Shown here one piece after another: positions 34,701 through 44,757 of a stretch of 64,000 bases of DNA (positions are counted from its first letter, which is position 1; every line of letters starts with the position of its first letter). Position numbers and translations under genes: made by a program. This DNA is from Limnohabitans sp. B9-3 (GTDB taxonomy: Bacteria; Pseudomonadota; Gammaproteobacteria; Burkholderiales; Burkholderiaceae_C), in NCBI RefSeq assembly GCF_002778325.1, contig NZ_NESI01000012.1, positions 26,964 to 90,963 of the forward strand, in the 5' to 3' direction. The notes under the pieces are model-generated. The model worked only from the letters and a program-made list of their open reading frames with translations, made no database searches and was not told the origin of the DNA.

Positions 34701-34747
34701 GATTTACGCTTCATAAATGGAGCGTAAATCCATAAAATACGCTTCAT
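34701..34747 (+). promoter_or_regulatory. Inverted and direct repeats over the fic start, candidate operator
   Basis: GATTTACGCT (34701-34710) and AGCGTAAATC (34721-34730) are a perfect ten-base inverted repeat. TACGCTTCAT (34705-34714) recurs at 34738-34747, overlapping the fic ATG. The Fic protein ends in a helix-turn-helix domain, so autoregulation at this site is a reasonable inference. Confidence 0.6.
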
Positions 34748-35867
34748 GTACATCTGGCAATCCTCCCACTGGCCCGAATTTCAATTTGATCTGGCCACGC
34801 TGCAACCGGTCTTGGCCGCCGCACGCTATGCACAAGGGCGAGTCATGGGCTTGGCAAGCCACCTGCAATTGATGGACTTCGGGGATTTGCAATTGCAAGG
34901 ATGGGCCGACGAGGCGATGGCCACGGCCCAGATTGAGGGGGAGATCCTGCAAATCAACTCGGTGCGTGCCTCCGCCGCTCGGCGGCTGGGGCTGGCCGAT
35001 GCCAAAGCCATGGAGCGCGATGCACGCACTGAAGCCACGCTCGATGTGCTGCAAGCGGCCATTGCGCAAAGCCACCAGCCGTTGTGTCACGAAACCCTGC
35101 ATGGCTGGCAAGCCGCCTTGTTTCCTAATGGGCGCAGTGGCATTCAAAAAATACGCACGGGCGCCTATCGCGATCATGCCGAGCCCATGCAGATCGTCAC
35201 GCTGCGCTTGGGCAAGCCCGACACCGTGCACTACCAGGCGCCAGATTCAGTTCATGTGCATGCAGAGATGACACGGTTGATTGACTGGTTCAACAACAGC
35301 TTAGGCAAAACCGATGGCTTGGTGCGTGCTGCGCTGGCACATCTTTGGCTGAAGGCCATTCACCCGTATGAAGATGGCAATGGCCGCGTAGGGCGGGCAC
35401 TGGTCGAAATGGCCTTGGCCCAAGACCTGAAAACTGACAAACGTTTGTGGAGTTTGTCGCAGCAGATGTGGCTGGACAGGGTGGGCTACTACGCCCAACT
35501 GCAAGCGGCCACGGGTCAAGCGAGCATGGATGTCACGCAGTGGGTGCAATGGTTCGCAGGATGCATACATAAAGCTGCCGATGCCACTTGGGTACACATG
35601 CAAACGGCGATGCAGAAAACTCGCTTTTGGGCCGAATTGCGCGCGCAACACCCGCAACTCACGCCCACGCAAACCAAGGCGATCAACAAACTATATGACG
35701 TGGGGCCTGAAGGGTTTGTCAACGGCATCAGCACAGAGAAATACGTGAACCTTTGCCGCGTGTCGCGTGCTACGGCCTACCGCGAACTCACGGCGTTGTG
35801 CGATATGGGGGTGCTGGTGCAGACGGGGACGGGGCGGGGGACTCGGTATCAACTCATCCAACACTGA
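34746..35867 (+). CDS. Fic family protein with DUF4172-like N-terminus and C-terminal HTH
   Basis: The 373-residue protein has an N-terminal DUF4172-like domain carrying the inhibitory motif T60-x3-E64-G65, the Fic catalytic core H206-PYEDGNGR (the HPFx(D/E)GNGR motif with Tyr for Phe), and a C-terminal helix-turn-helix segment (GISTEKYVNLCRVSRATAYRELT). Fic enzymes usually AMP-ylate target proteins, and the Glu of the inhibitory helix blocks ATP binding until released. All catalytic residues are present, so it looks active. It is placed next to a BrnTA module in an inserted segment. Confidence 0.9.
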   Translation: MYIWQSSHWPEFQFDLATLQPVLAAARYAQGRVMGLASHLQLMDFGDLQLQGWADEAMATAQIEGEILQINSVRASAARRLGLADAKAMERDARTEATLDVLQAAIAQSHQPLCHETLHGWQAALFPNGRSGIQKIRTGAYRDHAEPMQIVTLRLGKPDTVHYQAPDSVHVHAEMTRLIDWFNNSLGKTDGLVRAALAHLWLKAIHPYEDGNGRVGRALVEMALAQDLKTDKRLWSLSQQMWLDRVGYYAQLQAATGQASMDVTQWVQWFAGCIHKAADATWVHMQTAMQKTRFWAELRAQHPQLTPTQTKAINKLYDVGPEGFVNGISTEKYVNLCRVSRATAYRELTALCDMGVLVQTGTGRGTRYQLIQH

Positions 35868-35908
35868 CAGGCCTGTGAGCGCGATCAGTGCTGAGATGCT
35901 GCCTATTC

Positions 35909-35929
35909 TGTACATGATGGTAATATACA
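35909..35929 (+). promoter_or_regulatory. Short dyad upstream of brnT
   Basis: TGTA (35909-35912) and TACA (35926-35929) frame a 21-base AT-rich segment five bases before the brnT ATG. BrnA antitoxins repress their own promoters, so this is a possible operator; the dyad is short. Confidence 0.3.
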
Positions 35930-35933
35930 AGCC

Positions 35934-36236
35934 ATGATTGATCTTTCCACCATCGTCGGCTTTGAGTGGGATGCGGGCAACGAACGCAAGAACGACAAGC
36001 ACGGGGTCAGCATGGCCGAGGCCGAGCAGGTGTTCTTCAATACCCCGCTGCTTTTGCTGGACGATGTGGCGCACAGCCTAAGCGAGGTGCGGCTTCATGC
36101 ACTGGGGCAAACAGATGATGGGCGGCAATTGCACATCACTTTCACCTTGCGCCGCTCCGGAGAATTGATCCGCGTGATTTCGGCTCGAAACATGCACAGA
36201 AAGGAGCGCAGTGTTTATGAACAAGCAGACAGCTAA
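35934..36236 (+). CDS. brnT: BrnT family toxin
   Basis: A 100-residue RelE-fold ribonuclease toxin with the BrnT pattern: FEWDAGNERKNDKHGVSMAEAEQVF near the N-terminus, then LHALGQTDDGRQLHITFTLR and a C-terminal IRVISARNMHRKER with the conserved Arg residues. BrnT cleaves RNA under stress and is neutralised by BrnA. The stop lies inside the 5' end of the brnA gene, the usual arrangement. Length and motifs are complete, so it should be functional. Confidence 0.92.
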   Translation: MIDLSTIVGFEWDAGNERKNDKHGVSMAEAEQVFFNTPLLLLDDVAHSLSEVRLHALGQTDDGRQLHITFTLRRSGELIRVISARNMHRKERSVYEQADS

Positions 36237-36489
36237 ACAATCCATCCCCAAGTTTCAGACCGAGGCGCAAGAACGCGCCTATTGGGAATCACATGACTCC
36301 ACCACGCATGTGGACTGGACAAAAGCGCAAAAGGTGAAACTGCCCAACTTGCGACCAACGACCAAAACCATTTCGTTGCGTCTGCCCCAGCACTTGCTCG
36401 ACAGCATCAAGGTTGCAGCCAATGCGCGGGATGTGCCCTATCAGTCACTCATTAAGGTGTGGTTGCAAGAGAAGTTGCACAGCCATTGA
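36217..36489 (+). CDS. brnA: BrnA/CopG family antitoxin
   Basis: The 90-residue protein has the N-terminal toxin-binding part (FQTEAQERAYWESHDSTTHVDW) and a C-terminal ribbon-helix-helix (TISLRLPQHLLDSIKVAANARDVPYQSLI). I start it at the ATG at 36217 with AAGGAG ten bases upstream; a GTG at 36211 is an alternative. It overlaps brnT by 20 bases and should both inhibit BrnT and repress the operon. Confidence 0.9.
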   Translation: MNKQTAKQSIPKFQTEAQERAYWESHDSTTHVDWTKAQKVKLPNLRPTTKTISLRLPQHLLDSIKVAANARDVPYQSLIKVWLQEKLHSH

Positions 36490-36532
36490 GCGACATAGGG
36501 TTGTTCTGCTTCATGTGTTGACACCAACGCGT

Positions 36533-36668
36533 CCAGCGAGTCGGCGTTGCCGTGCGACACCACGTGGCAAGGCATGTGGGCCGACAAGGCGGGCAGCACA
36601 GGACCCCCATGAGGTGTCGTCGCACATCAGGCCGGGCACAAGGATCAAGGTGGTTTGAGTCATGGTGT
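36533..36668 (-). pseudogene. Truncated, frameshifted 5' fragment of the alpha/beta hydrolase gene
   Basis: This piece reproduces the first 43 or so codons of the gene at 33846-34565, with one extra C in the run near 36605 that breaks the frame, and then stops matching beyond 36533. It abuts the stop of the YitT-like gene at 36669, leaving about seven bases between that stop and the old start codon, as expected for a former two-gene operon. Confidence 0.88.
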
Positions 36669-37277
36669 TCAAACCCCGTAGTAACGGTCGGTGCGGTGAT
36701 TGACGCCAATCACCACGTTCAAGGCCACAGCGCCAAGGAGTGAGAGCAGCGCTTTTTGAACATCAGAGACGGCAAAGGCGGCGAGCAAGATCACAAAGTC
36801 GACAGCCATTTGCACGTTGCCCGCACGCCAGCCGCGTGTCTTTTGAAAGTAGATGGCCATGATGGTCACGCCGCCGAGGCTGGCGCCGTGACGGATCAAA
36901 ATCAAAATGCCCGTGCCCGCCAGCAAGCCCGCCATGACGGCGGCAAAGACGGGGTTGAGGTGCTCGAACCCGATCCACTGTGGCAACAGCTCCACATAGG
37001 CGGCCAGCAGGCCCACGGCGGCAAATGTTTTGACGGTGAAGAGGTGGCCGAGCTTGCGCCATCCAAATACATAAAACGGCAGGTTGATGACAAACAGCAC
37101 GGCGCCCAACGGGTAGCCCAGCAGGTAGTGCGTCAAAAACGCCACGCCGGTCGTGCCACCCGTGAACAGCCCTGCCTCGCGAAACATGCACACGCCCAGC
37201 GCGACAAACAGGCAGCCAGTGAGCAGGCCTTGAATGTCTTCCAGTGGGCTGTGCGGGGATCTTGGTGTGTTGGACAT
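36669..37277 (-). CDS. YitT family membrane protein
   Basis: The 202-residue protein has five or six membrane helices and the YitT/DUF161 pattern (GLFTGGTTGVAFLTHYLLGYPLGAVLFVINLPFYVFGWRKLG, then GASLGGVTIMAIYFQK). The C-terminal DUF2179 domain of longer family members is missing. The function is unknown. It lies directly against the broken hydrolase copy. Confidence 0.85.
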   Translation of the reverse strand: MSNTPRSPHSPLEDIQGLLTGCLFVALGVCMFREAGLFTGGTTGVAFLTHYLLGYPLGAVLFVINLPFYVFGWRKLGHLFTVKTFAAVGLLAAYVELLPQWIGFEHLNPVFAAVMAGLLAGTGILILIRHGASLGGVTIMAIYFQKTRGWRAGNVQMAVDFVILLAAFAVSDVQKALLSLLGAVALNVVIGVNHRTDRYYGV

Positions 37278-37390
37278 AAATATGATGGCTAATACGCGAT
37301 GAGTATGGAATTTAGTGGCTGTCGCGTTATTTATTTAAAATATATATTCGTTCAAATAAGGTCTTGACCTAATTCCACATTAGCTGTGGA

Positions 37391-37792
37391 TTATTCATGT
37401 TTTGTCACATTAAGTGTGGTTGATGTATGCAGCATATCGGTTGTTTTTTCAGTAATCGTATGATCTGAAATTTCGTCTATGACCTTTCGACCTCTGGATG
37501 TGTACGTACTACTGCGAAACACCTGATGACCATCATCAAACGTTACAACGTAATCAAAGCTTGCTTCGCTTTGCGTGACCCACTTTAATATAAAGGCGCT
37601 ATTAGATTTCAGACCCTTAGCAATCCGTCCGTTCATTTCTTGTCCTGATCCTTCTAAGCGAATATCTATATGGCGAACAGGTTGGTTGCTGGTATTTAAA
37701 ATTTCTACCGTGGTGATCTCATGCTGCCACTCAAAAACACTTGACGTTAAAGCGCCTGAAAAAAATATTAATATTGCGACAAAGTATTTCAT
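37391..37792 (-). CDS. Small exported protein of unknown function
   Basis: The 133-residue protein starts with a short signal peptide (MKYFVAILIFFSGALTS) and then a beta-rich region (ITTVEILNTSNQPVRHIDIRLEGSGQ, FDYVVTFDDGHQVFRSSTYTSRG). I recognise no family. Its gene is AT-rich compared with the core genes, which fits an accessory origin. It is divergent from the GIY-YIG gene set, with about 170 bases between the starts. Confidence 0.6.
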   Translation of the reverse strand: MKYFVAILIFFSGALTSSVFEWQHEITTVEILNTSNQPVRHIDIRLEGSGQEMNGRIAKGLKSNSAFILKWVTQSEASFDYVVTFDDGHQVFRSSTYTSRGRKVIDEISDHTITEKTTDMLHTSTTLNVTKHE

Positions 37793-37966
37793 ATGGAAAT
37801 TTTAGAGAAAACGTATGGATTTTATTGGCGAAATGAAAGCAGGGGGCATCTAATTATCTGATATCACGTTGAAAGCACGGATTAAGTGTAGTTAGAAGTT
37901 GGGGTGATTCGATGAAAGCGGCTTTCGGAGGTTTATAGTCGTGGTTGAGTTTTGAGAAGGCGCAAC

Positions 37967-38668
37967 ATGAAACCTCTGCCAATTGATTTTGAACCGAACG
38001 CATCCTTTTGCTATCGGCTGGCGCGTTATCACCTGCTGAACGAAATCGCCAGTGAACCCGAGGCCATGATAGGTGAGCCCTTCAAACTTCTGCCAGTCGC
38101 CAACCGCGTGATTGGGCGTTATTTGAGCGACGAGCAGCAAGCCATGACCTATCCAGCCCGTGACACTGACGGGAAGTTGCAGCAAGTGGGATCGGCTTTG
38201 AAGTTCTTTGTCTCTCTTAGAGCGAAGCGAGGTTCTGAATCGCCATTCGTCTGGCTTGGTAAGTCGGGGATGTACCGGCTCAAGTCGGACACTGAGGTCA
38301 TTGAAGAGGCTGACGAAGACACTGACGAAAACGTAGAAGACCAACCCACCGTTGAGTTCAATGGGTGGATTTACGCCTTTACATTCCCAGCCATCAAGCG
38401 GGTCGATCAGCCTTTCCCCATCAAAGTGGGATTGACGACTGCGGCGGATGTAGAGACCCGTGTCTATGGTCAGTGCAAAGGCTCAGGTTTCTTTGAGCGT
38501 CCCGAAATTCTCGGACGCTGGCAGGTCCAACGTGTGGCACAAATTGAAGACGCTATACACGCAGTTCTCAAGGCTCGTGGACGTTGGAAGGAAGATGCTC
38601 CGGGTGATGAATGGTTCATCACAACGATCGAGGAAGTCAGAGTCGTTCTGGAATTCATCAACCGATAA
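37967..38668 (+). CDS. GIY-YIG-superfamily (T5orf172/MUG113-like) protein with unknown N-terminal domain
   Basis: Starting at the ATG at 37967 (GAGAAGG at good spacing) the protein has 233 residues. The C-terminal half fits the GIY-YIG nuclease superfamily of the T5orf172/MUG113 type: G133-WIY136, IKVG (152-155) in the YIG position, then an Arg in VETRVYGQC and a Glu in QIEDAIHAVLKARGR. The first 125 residues have no recognised fold and end in a strongly acidic linker (EEADEDTDENVED). It leads a three-gene operon with two small membrane proteins. Nuclease activity is an inference from fold only. Confidence 0.65.
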   Translation: MKPLPIDFEPNASFCYRLARYHLLNEIASEPEAMIGEPFKLLPVANRVIGRYLSDEQQAMTYPARDTDGKLQQVGSALKFFVSLRAKRGSESPFVWLGKSGMYRLKSDTEVIEEADEDTDENVEDQPTVEFNGWIYAFTFPAIKRVDQPFPIKVGLTTAADVETRVYGQCKGSGFFERPEILGRWQVQRVAQIEDAIHAVLKARGRWKEDAPGDEWFITTIEEVRVVLEFINR

Positions 38669-38675
38669 TTTAATC

Positions 38676-38951
38676 ATGAGCTTCCACAAAAAAGCACTGA
38701 TCACATTCGCGATCTTTCACATCTTCGTCACTTTGGGAGGCGTGCTTGCTGACAAGCTTCAAACGCATCTGGAACCAACTAACGACCGAGACATGATTGC
38801 TCAAGGCGTCGGGCTTTATGTGTACGTATTGTTCACCTTGCTGATGTCGTTGATCGGACTCGGTGTTGCCTATTCAGTCCAATGCACCGCGAAATTGATT
38901 GGCCGTCTGCATAAGAAAAAACAGGCGCGAGTGATGTCCAAGATATTCTGA
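38676..38951 (+). CDS. Small two-helix membrane protein
   Basis: The 91-residue product begins at the ATG at 38676, seven bases after the GIY-YIG stop, so the genes are coupled. It has two hydrophobic segments (ALITFAIFHIFVTLGGVLA and YVYVLFTLLMSLIGLGVAY) and a basic tail (GRLHKKKQARVMSK), which suggests an inner-membrane hairpin with the tail in the cytoplasm. No family recognised. Confidence 0.6.
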   Translation: MSFHKKALITFAIFHIFVTLGGVLADKLQTHLEPTNDRDMIAQGVGLYVYVLFTLLMSLIGLGVAYSVQCTAKLIGRLHKKKQARVMSKIF

Positions 38952-38971
38952 AACTCAAGAGACAAAAACAC

Positions 38972-39328
38972 ATGACATACCTGAACATCATCGCAACACT
39001 GCTCCTGATCGTGCTGATTGGCATATATTTTCAAATGGCCAGCTGCATAGATCTAAACCGTGCCCTGCTGCATCAAATGAAGCCCAGCGAGGGAGTCGTA
39101 TGGGATGTGGATGCAAAGTTTGGTGCCGTAACGCTAGCTGACACACTGTTAAGGAAAATACGGGACCTTGAGCGTCAGCAGTTTGCCCTAGAGAAAATTC
39201 TAGGCAAACTAGATGAAATAAAGGGCTTCAACGAACTGACGCCTGAGCAAAAACACGAAATCTTTGCTGCAAAAAATAGTCTTCAAGAAATCCGATCGGT
39301 CAGTTCTGCAAAGTCATCCTCATCTTGA
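38972..39328 (+). CDS. Small membrane-anchored coiled-coil protein
   Basis: A 118-residue protein with one N-terminal membrane helix (LNIIATLLLIVLIGIYF), a region likely to form a coiled coil (ADTLLRKIRDLERQQFALEKILGKLDEIK) and a Ser/Lys-rich tail. It follows the previous gene by 20 bases. It could tether or regulate the GIY-YIG protein at the membrane, but that is conjecture. Confidence 0.58.
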   Translation: MTYLNIIATLLLIVLIGIYFQMASCIDLNRALLHQMKPSEGVVWDVDAKFGAVTLADTLLRKIRDLERQQFALEKILGKLDEIKGFNELTPEQKHEIFAAKNSLQEIRSVSSAKSSSS

Positions 39329-39395
39329 ATGAGGAGGGCTAAGGTGTCCTAACTACGGAATTTCTTTGTAAGGCTTAGTCATTGCGCAGTAATGA

Positions 39396-40853
39396 TCAAC
39401 CCAGCTTCTTCATCAACAAAGCATTCACCTGCCCCGGGTTGGCCTTGCCCTTACTGGCTTTCATGATCGGGCCAACCAAACCATTCAGCGCCTTGGCGTT
39501 GCCAGCCTTGAACTCTTCCACGTTCTTGGGATTGGCGGCCAGCACGTCGTCGATGATCTTTTCCAGCTCGCCGGTGTCGTTCATCTGTTTGAGGCCTTTG
39601 GCTTCGATGACGGCGTCGACCTCGCCACCTTCAGACCACAACGCATCAAACACTTGGCGCGCAGCGTTGTTGCTGATGGTGTTGTCGCTGATGCGGCCAA
39701 TCAGTGCGGCCAGTTGAGCTGCGCTCACAGGCGCTTGCTCAATCGCCATTTCGCTGACGTTCAGGCGGCGTGACACCTCGCCCATGATCCAGTTGCTGGC
39801 CAGTTTGGCTTGGCCACATGCTTTGGCGGCGGCTTCAAAGTAGGCCGCTGTGGCCTTGCTTTGGGTCAGTTGCGTCGCATCGTATTCGGGCAGCGCATAG
39901 TCGCGCACAAAACGCTCGGCCATGACACGTGGCAGCTCGGCCATTTCGCTTTTCACTCGCTCCACCCAGTCGCGACCAATCACCAACGGTGGCAGGTCTG
40001 GGTCGGGGAAGTAGCGGTAGTCGGCGGCATCTTCTTTGGTACGCATGGCGCGGGTCTCGCCGGTGTCGGGGTCAAACAAAACCGTGGCTTGCTGGATGGC
40101 GTGGCCGTCTTCGATTTGGTCGATTTGCCAACGCACTTCATAGTCGATGGCCTGCTGCATGAACTTAAAGCTGTTCAAGTTTTTGATTTCTCGGCGTGTG
40201 CCCAAAGGTGCGCCTGGCTTGCGCACCGACACGTTGGCGTCGCAACGGAACGAGCCTTCTTGCATGTTGCCGTCGCAAATGCCAATCCACGTGACGATTT
40301 TGTGCAGCTCTTTGGCGTAAGCCACGGCTTCTTCGCTGCTGCGCATGTCGGGTTGCGTGACGATTTCGAGCAGCGGTGTGCCAGCACGGTTCAAGTCAAT
40401 GCCTGACTGACCAATGAAATCTTCGTGCAGCGATTTGCCTGCGTCTTCTTCAAGGTGGGCACGTTCCAAGCGCACGGTTTTGTGCACGGTCTCTTTGCCA
40501 ACTTCCAAGAAGAACGACACCTCGCCACCTTGCACCACCGGAATCTCAAACTGGCTGATTTGGTAGCCCTTGGGCAGGTCGGGGTAGAAGTAGTTTTTGC
40601 GCGCAAAGATGCTGCGCTCAGCAATGTGCGCGTTGACGCCCAAGCCAAACTCAATCGCACGTTCTACCGCGCCAATGTTCATCACAGGCAGCGTGCCGGG
40701 CAGGGCCATGTCCACCGCGCAGGCTTGTGTGTTGGGCTCCGCGCCAAACGCCACCGAGGAGCGGCTGAAAATCTTGCTCTTGGTGGAGAGCTGGGCGTGT
40801 GTTTCGAAGCCGATGGCGACTTCGTAGCCTTGGACTAATTTGGGTGCAGTCAT
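39396..40853 (-). CDS. gatB: Aspartyl/glutamyl-tRNA amidotransferase subunit B
   Basis: The 485-residue protein has the GatB kinase-like domain ([62 protein letters not shown]) and the C-terminal helical tRNA-binding domain ([21 protein letters not shown]). It phosphorylates the misacylated tRNA and passes it to GatA. The start directly follows the gatA stop in a gatC-gatA-gatB operon, which marks an organism that makes Gln-tRNA or Asn-tRNA by transamidation. Confidence 0.97.
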   Translation of the reverse strand: MTAPKLVQGYEVAIGFETHAQLSTKSKIFSRSSVAFGAEPNTQACAVDMALPGTLPVMNIGAVERAIEFGLGVNAHIAERSIFARKNYFYPDLPKGYQISQFEIPVVQGGEVSFFLEVGKETVHKTVRLERAHLEEDAGKSLHEDFIGQSGIDLNRAGTPLLEIVTQPDMRSSEEAVAYAKELHKIVTWIGICDGNMQEGSFRCDANVSVRKPGAPLGTRREIKNLNSFKFMQQAIDYEVRWQIDQIEDGHAIQQATVLFDPDTGETRAMRTKEDAADYRYFPDPDLPPLVIGRDWVERVKSEMAELPRVMAERFVRDYALPEYDATQLTQSKATAAYFEAAAKACGQAKLASNWIMGEVSRRLNVSEMAIEQAPVSAAQLAALIGRISDNTISNNAARQVFDALWSEGGEVDAVIEAKGLKQMNDTGELEKIIDDVLAANPKNVEEFKAGNAKALNGLVGPIMKASKGKANPGQVNALLMKKLG

Positions 40854-42335
40854 TTAAACGCCCTCCGGCTTGGCGTTATGGAAATCGGTGTTCAGTTGGT
40901 ACTGGTGCGCCACGTTGAGCAAACGTGCTTCTTGCAAATAGTTGCCGATGAGTTGCAGGCCTACGGGCATTTTGTCAGCGCCAAAACCCACAGGCACGCT
41001 CATGCCGGGCAAGCCAGCCAATGAGGCGGGCAGGGTGAAGATGTCGGCCAAGTAATCAGCCAACGGATCGCTGGCGTTGTTGCCCAGCTTCCATGCGACC
41101 GTGGGGGCGACGGGGCCGGCGATCACATCGCACTCGGCAAACGCGCGTTGGAAGTCGTCCGCAATCATGCGGCGAATTTTTTGCGCTTGCAGGTAGTAAG
41201 CGTCGTAGTAGCCGTGGCTCAACACATACGCGCCGGTCATGATGCGGCGTTTGACCTCTTCGCCAAAACCTTCGGCGCGGGTCTTTTTGTACATGCTCAC
41301 GAGGTCTGTGTAATCCTTGGCGCGATGGCCAAACTTCACGCCATCAAAGCGGCTCAGGTTCGAGCTGGCTTCGGCGGGCGCGATGATGTAGTACACAGGA
41401 ATAGCCAACTCGGTGCGTGGCAACGTGATAGGCACGAGCTTGGCGCCTTGGGCCTCCAAGGTTTTGAGCGCTGCGTCAATCGCAGTGCGCACGTCGGCGG
41501 CCAAGCCGTCGCCAAAAAATTCTTTGGGGATGCCAATGCGCAAACCTTGCAAGCTGTCGCCGAGCTTGGCAGAGAAGTTCTCTGCAGGCACGTCGAGTGA
41601 AGTGGAATCACGGTCAAGGTCAGAGCCACACATGGCAGACAGCAATAACGCGCAGTCTTCGGCAGAGCGAGCCATGGGGCCGGCTTGGTCGAGGCTGGAT
41701 GCGTAGGCAATCATGCCGTAACGGCTCGCGCGGCCATAGGTGGGTTTGATGCCGGTGATGCCGCAAAAACTGGCGGGTTGGCGAATCGAACCACCGGTGT
41801 CGGTGCCCGTTGCAGCAGGTGCCAAACGCGCTGCCACAGCGGCAGCACTGCCGCCCGATGAACCGCCAGGCACACGCGAGGTGTCCCACGGGTTGGTCAC
41901 CGCGCCATAGGCGGAGTTTTCGTTGGCAGAGCCCATGGCGAACTCGTCGCAATTGACCTTGCCCAAAGTCACCATACCCGCGCCGCTTTGGCCGTTCACG
42001 CCAGCCCCGAGTTTTTGCACCACAGTGGCGTCAAACGGCGAGCGGTAACCGCTCAAAATTTTGGAGCCAGCGGTGGTTGCGAAATCGCGGGTGACGAACA
42101 CGTCTTTGTGCGCAATGGGCACGCCTTCCAACGGGCCTGCTGTGCCTGCGGCAATGCGGGCATCACTGGCTTGGGCTTGGGCCAGGGTGACTTCGCTGTC
42201 GATGTCTAAATACGCGTTGTGTGGGTTGCCGCCGGTGCGTGCCAGAAAAGCTGTGGCGACCTCGACGGCGCTGGCTTGTTTGGTTTGGAGGGCTTGGGCC
42301 AGTTGGGCCACGCCCATGTCATGCAAATGTGTCAT
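40854..42335 (-). CDS. gatA: Aspartyl/glutamyl-tRNA amidotransferase subunit A
   Basis: From the ATG at 42335 the protein is 493 residues; a TTG at 42353 inside the gatC end is also in frame. The amidase-signature triad is visible in [10 protein letters not shown] (Lys), [15 protein letters not shown] (cis-Ser) and [15 protein letters not shown] (Ser). It releases ammonia from glutamine for GatB. It is a distant relative of the two catabolic amidases at 17648-20541. Confidence 0.96.
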   Translation of the reverse strand: MTHLHDMGVAQLAQALQTKQASAVEVATAFLARTGGNPHNAYLDIDSEVTLAQAQASDARIAAGTAGPLEGVPIAHKDVFVTRDFATTAGSKILSGYRSPFDATVVQKLGAGVNGQSGAGMVTLGKVNCDEFAMGSANENSAYGAVTNPWDTSRVPGGSSGGSAAAVAARLAPAATGTDTGGSIRQPASFCGITGIKPTYGRASRYGMIAYASSLDQAGPMARSAEDCALLLSAMCGSDLDRDSTSLDVPAENFSAKLGDSLQGLRIGIPKEFFGDGLAADVRTAIDAALKTLEAQGAKLVPITLPRTELAIPVYYIIAPAEASSNLSRFDGVKFGHRAKDYTDLVSMYKKTRAEGFGEEVKRRIMTGAYVLSHGYYDAYYLQAQKIRRMIADDFQRAFAECDVIAGPVAPTVAWKLGNNASDPLADYLADIFTLPASLAGLPGMSVPVGFGADKMPVGLQLIGNYLQEARLLNVAHQYQLNTDFHNAKPEGV

Positions 42336-42345
42336 GCGAAAGGCC

Positions 42346-42651
42346 TCACTCAATCACTTTGGGAACCAAGAACAAACCACGCTCCACGGCGGGGGCGCTG
42401 CGTTGGTTCAGGTCGCGTTGGTTGGGCTCGCTGGCCACGTCGGGGCGCAGGCGCAGCTCAATGTGTGCGCCTTGCATGGCGTCTACGGGGTGAGCCATGG
42501 GCACGATGCCTGTGGTGTCGACCGCGCTGATTTGCGCGACGATGCCGAAAAAGTCGTTAATTTTGCTCAGCATGCGGGCTTGTTCGTCAGGCTGCAGCTC
42601 AAGCCGGGCCAAATTGGCGATGCGGCTGATGTCTTGGTCGTTCAGGGACAT
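42346..42651 (-). CDS. gatC: Aspartyl/glutamyl-tRNA amidotransferase subunit C
   Basis: A 101-residue GatC with the family opening [22 protein letters not shown] and the motif [23 protein letters not shown] that wraps GatA and GatB. It is first of the operon and divergent from mreB; the 137 bases between them carry both promoters. Confidence 0.95.
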   Translation of the reverse strand: MSLNDQDISRIANLARLELQPDEQARMLSKINDFFGIVAQISAVDTTGIVPMAHPVDAMQGAHIELRLRPDVASEPNQRDLNQRSAPAVERGLFLVPKVIE

Positions 42652-42668
42652 AGGTGGTGGGGCGGTAA

Positions 42669-43832
<1,164 letters not shown>

Positions 43833-43836
43833 TTCC

Positions 43837-44757
43837 GTGCCACTGGGCACTCTGGGCAGCCCGCCTCCCGCCTTTTTCAAACAGGGGCCCTCTGCGGTCT
43901 CGAAGCTGCTTTTCTTCAGCGCCTTGTCGGTGCTGTTGATGGTGGCTGACGTTCGATTTGGGGTGACCCAGCCTTTGCGGGCGGCGATGTCGGTGGTGCT
44001 CTATCCGGTGCAGTGGTTGGCGCTGCGTCCGCAAGCGCTGGCGGAGTACGGTGGCAGTTACTTTGAGGCGCGAGACACAGCGCAGGCTGCCGAGCGTGAG
44101 TTACGTCAGCAGTTGCTGGTGCAGGCAAAGCATTCGGGTCAAGTCGACCAACTTACCCTTGAAAACAACCAGTTGCGTCAGCTCTTGGCCTTGCGCGAGC
44201 GCTTGACCACCACAGGCGTTGCTGCCGAGGTGTTGTATGACGCTGCTGACCCCTACACCCGCAAGCTCATCATCGACCGCGGGCTGACGCATGGCATCAA
44301 AGTTGGCGCACCCGTGATGGATGCGCAAGGCATCTTGGGTCAAGTTACCCGTGTGTTGCCGCTGGTGAGCGAGGTGACCTTGGTCACCGACCGTGAACAT
44401 TCCATTCCCGTACTCAACACCCGCACCGGTGCGCGTGGCGTGGCTTATGGCGAATCGGGCGGAGCGCCCTTGTTAGAGCTACGCTTTATGGCCACCAACG
44501 CCGACATCGAAGTGGGCGACATGTTGTCCACGAGCGGCGTGGATGGCATTTACCCAGCGGGCGTTCAGGTGGCTAAAGTGACCAAGGTGGAGCGTCGTGC
44601 CGAAACGACGTTTGCCCGCATCTTGTGCGAGCCTGTAGGGCGCGTGCAGGGCGCGCGCCATGTGATGGTGTTGGAGCCGCTGAACACGCAAATGCCCTCG
44701 CGCCCCTCCATTGAAAAGCCTCAGCCTGTTGCCAATACCAAAGGGGGGCGCCGATGA
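43837..44757 (+). CDS. mreC: Rod-shape determining protein MreC
   Basis: The gene starts with a GTG at 43837, four bases after the mreB stop, and encodes 306 residues: one N-terminal membrane helix (LLFFSALSVLLMVADV), a coiled coil (residues 70-115) and the periplasmic beta domain (KVGAPVMDAQGILGQVTRV). It links the MreB cytoskeleton to the penicillin-binding protein encoded downstream. Confidence 0.95.
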   Translation: MPLGTLGSPPPAFFKQGPSAVSKLLFFSALSVLLMVADVRFGVTQPLRAAMSVVLYPVQWLALRPQALAEYGGSYFEARDTAQAAERELRQQLLVQAKHSGQVDQLTLENNQLRQLLALRERLTTTGVAAEVLYDAADPYTRKLIIDRGLTHGIKVGAPVMDAQGILGQVTRVLPLVSEVTLVTDREHSIPVLNTRTGARGVAYGESGGAPLLELRFMATNADIEVGDMLSTSGVDGIYPAGVQVAKVTKVERRAETTFARILCEPVGRVQGARHVMVLEPLNTQMPSRPSIEKPQPVANTKGGRR

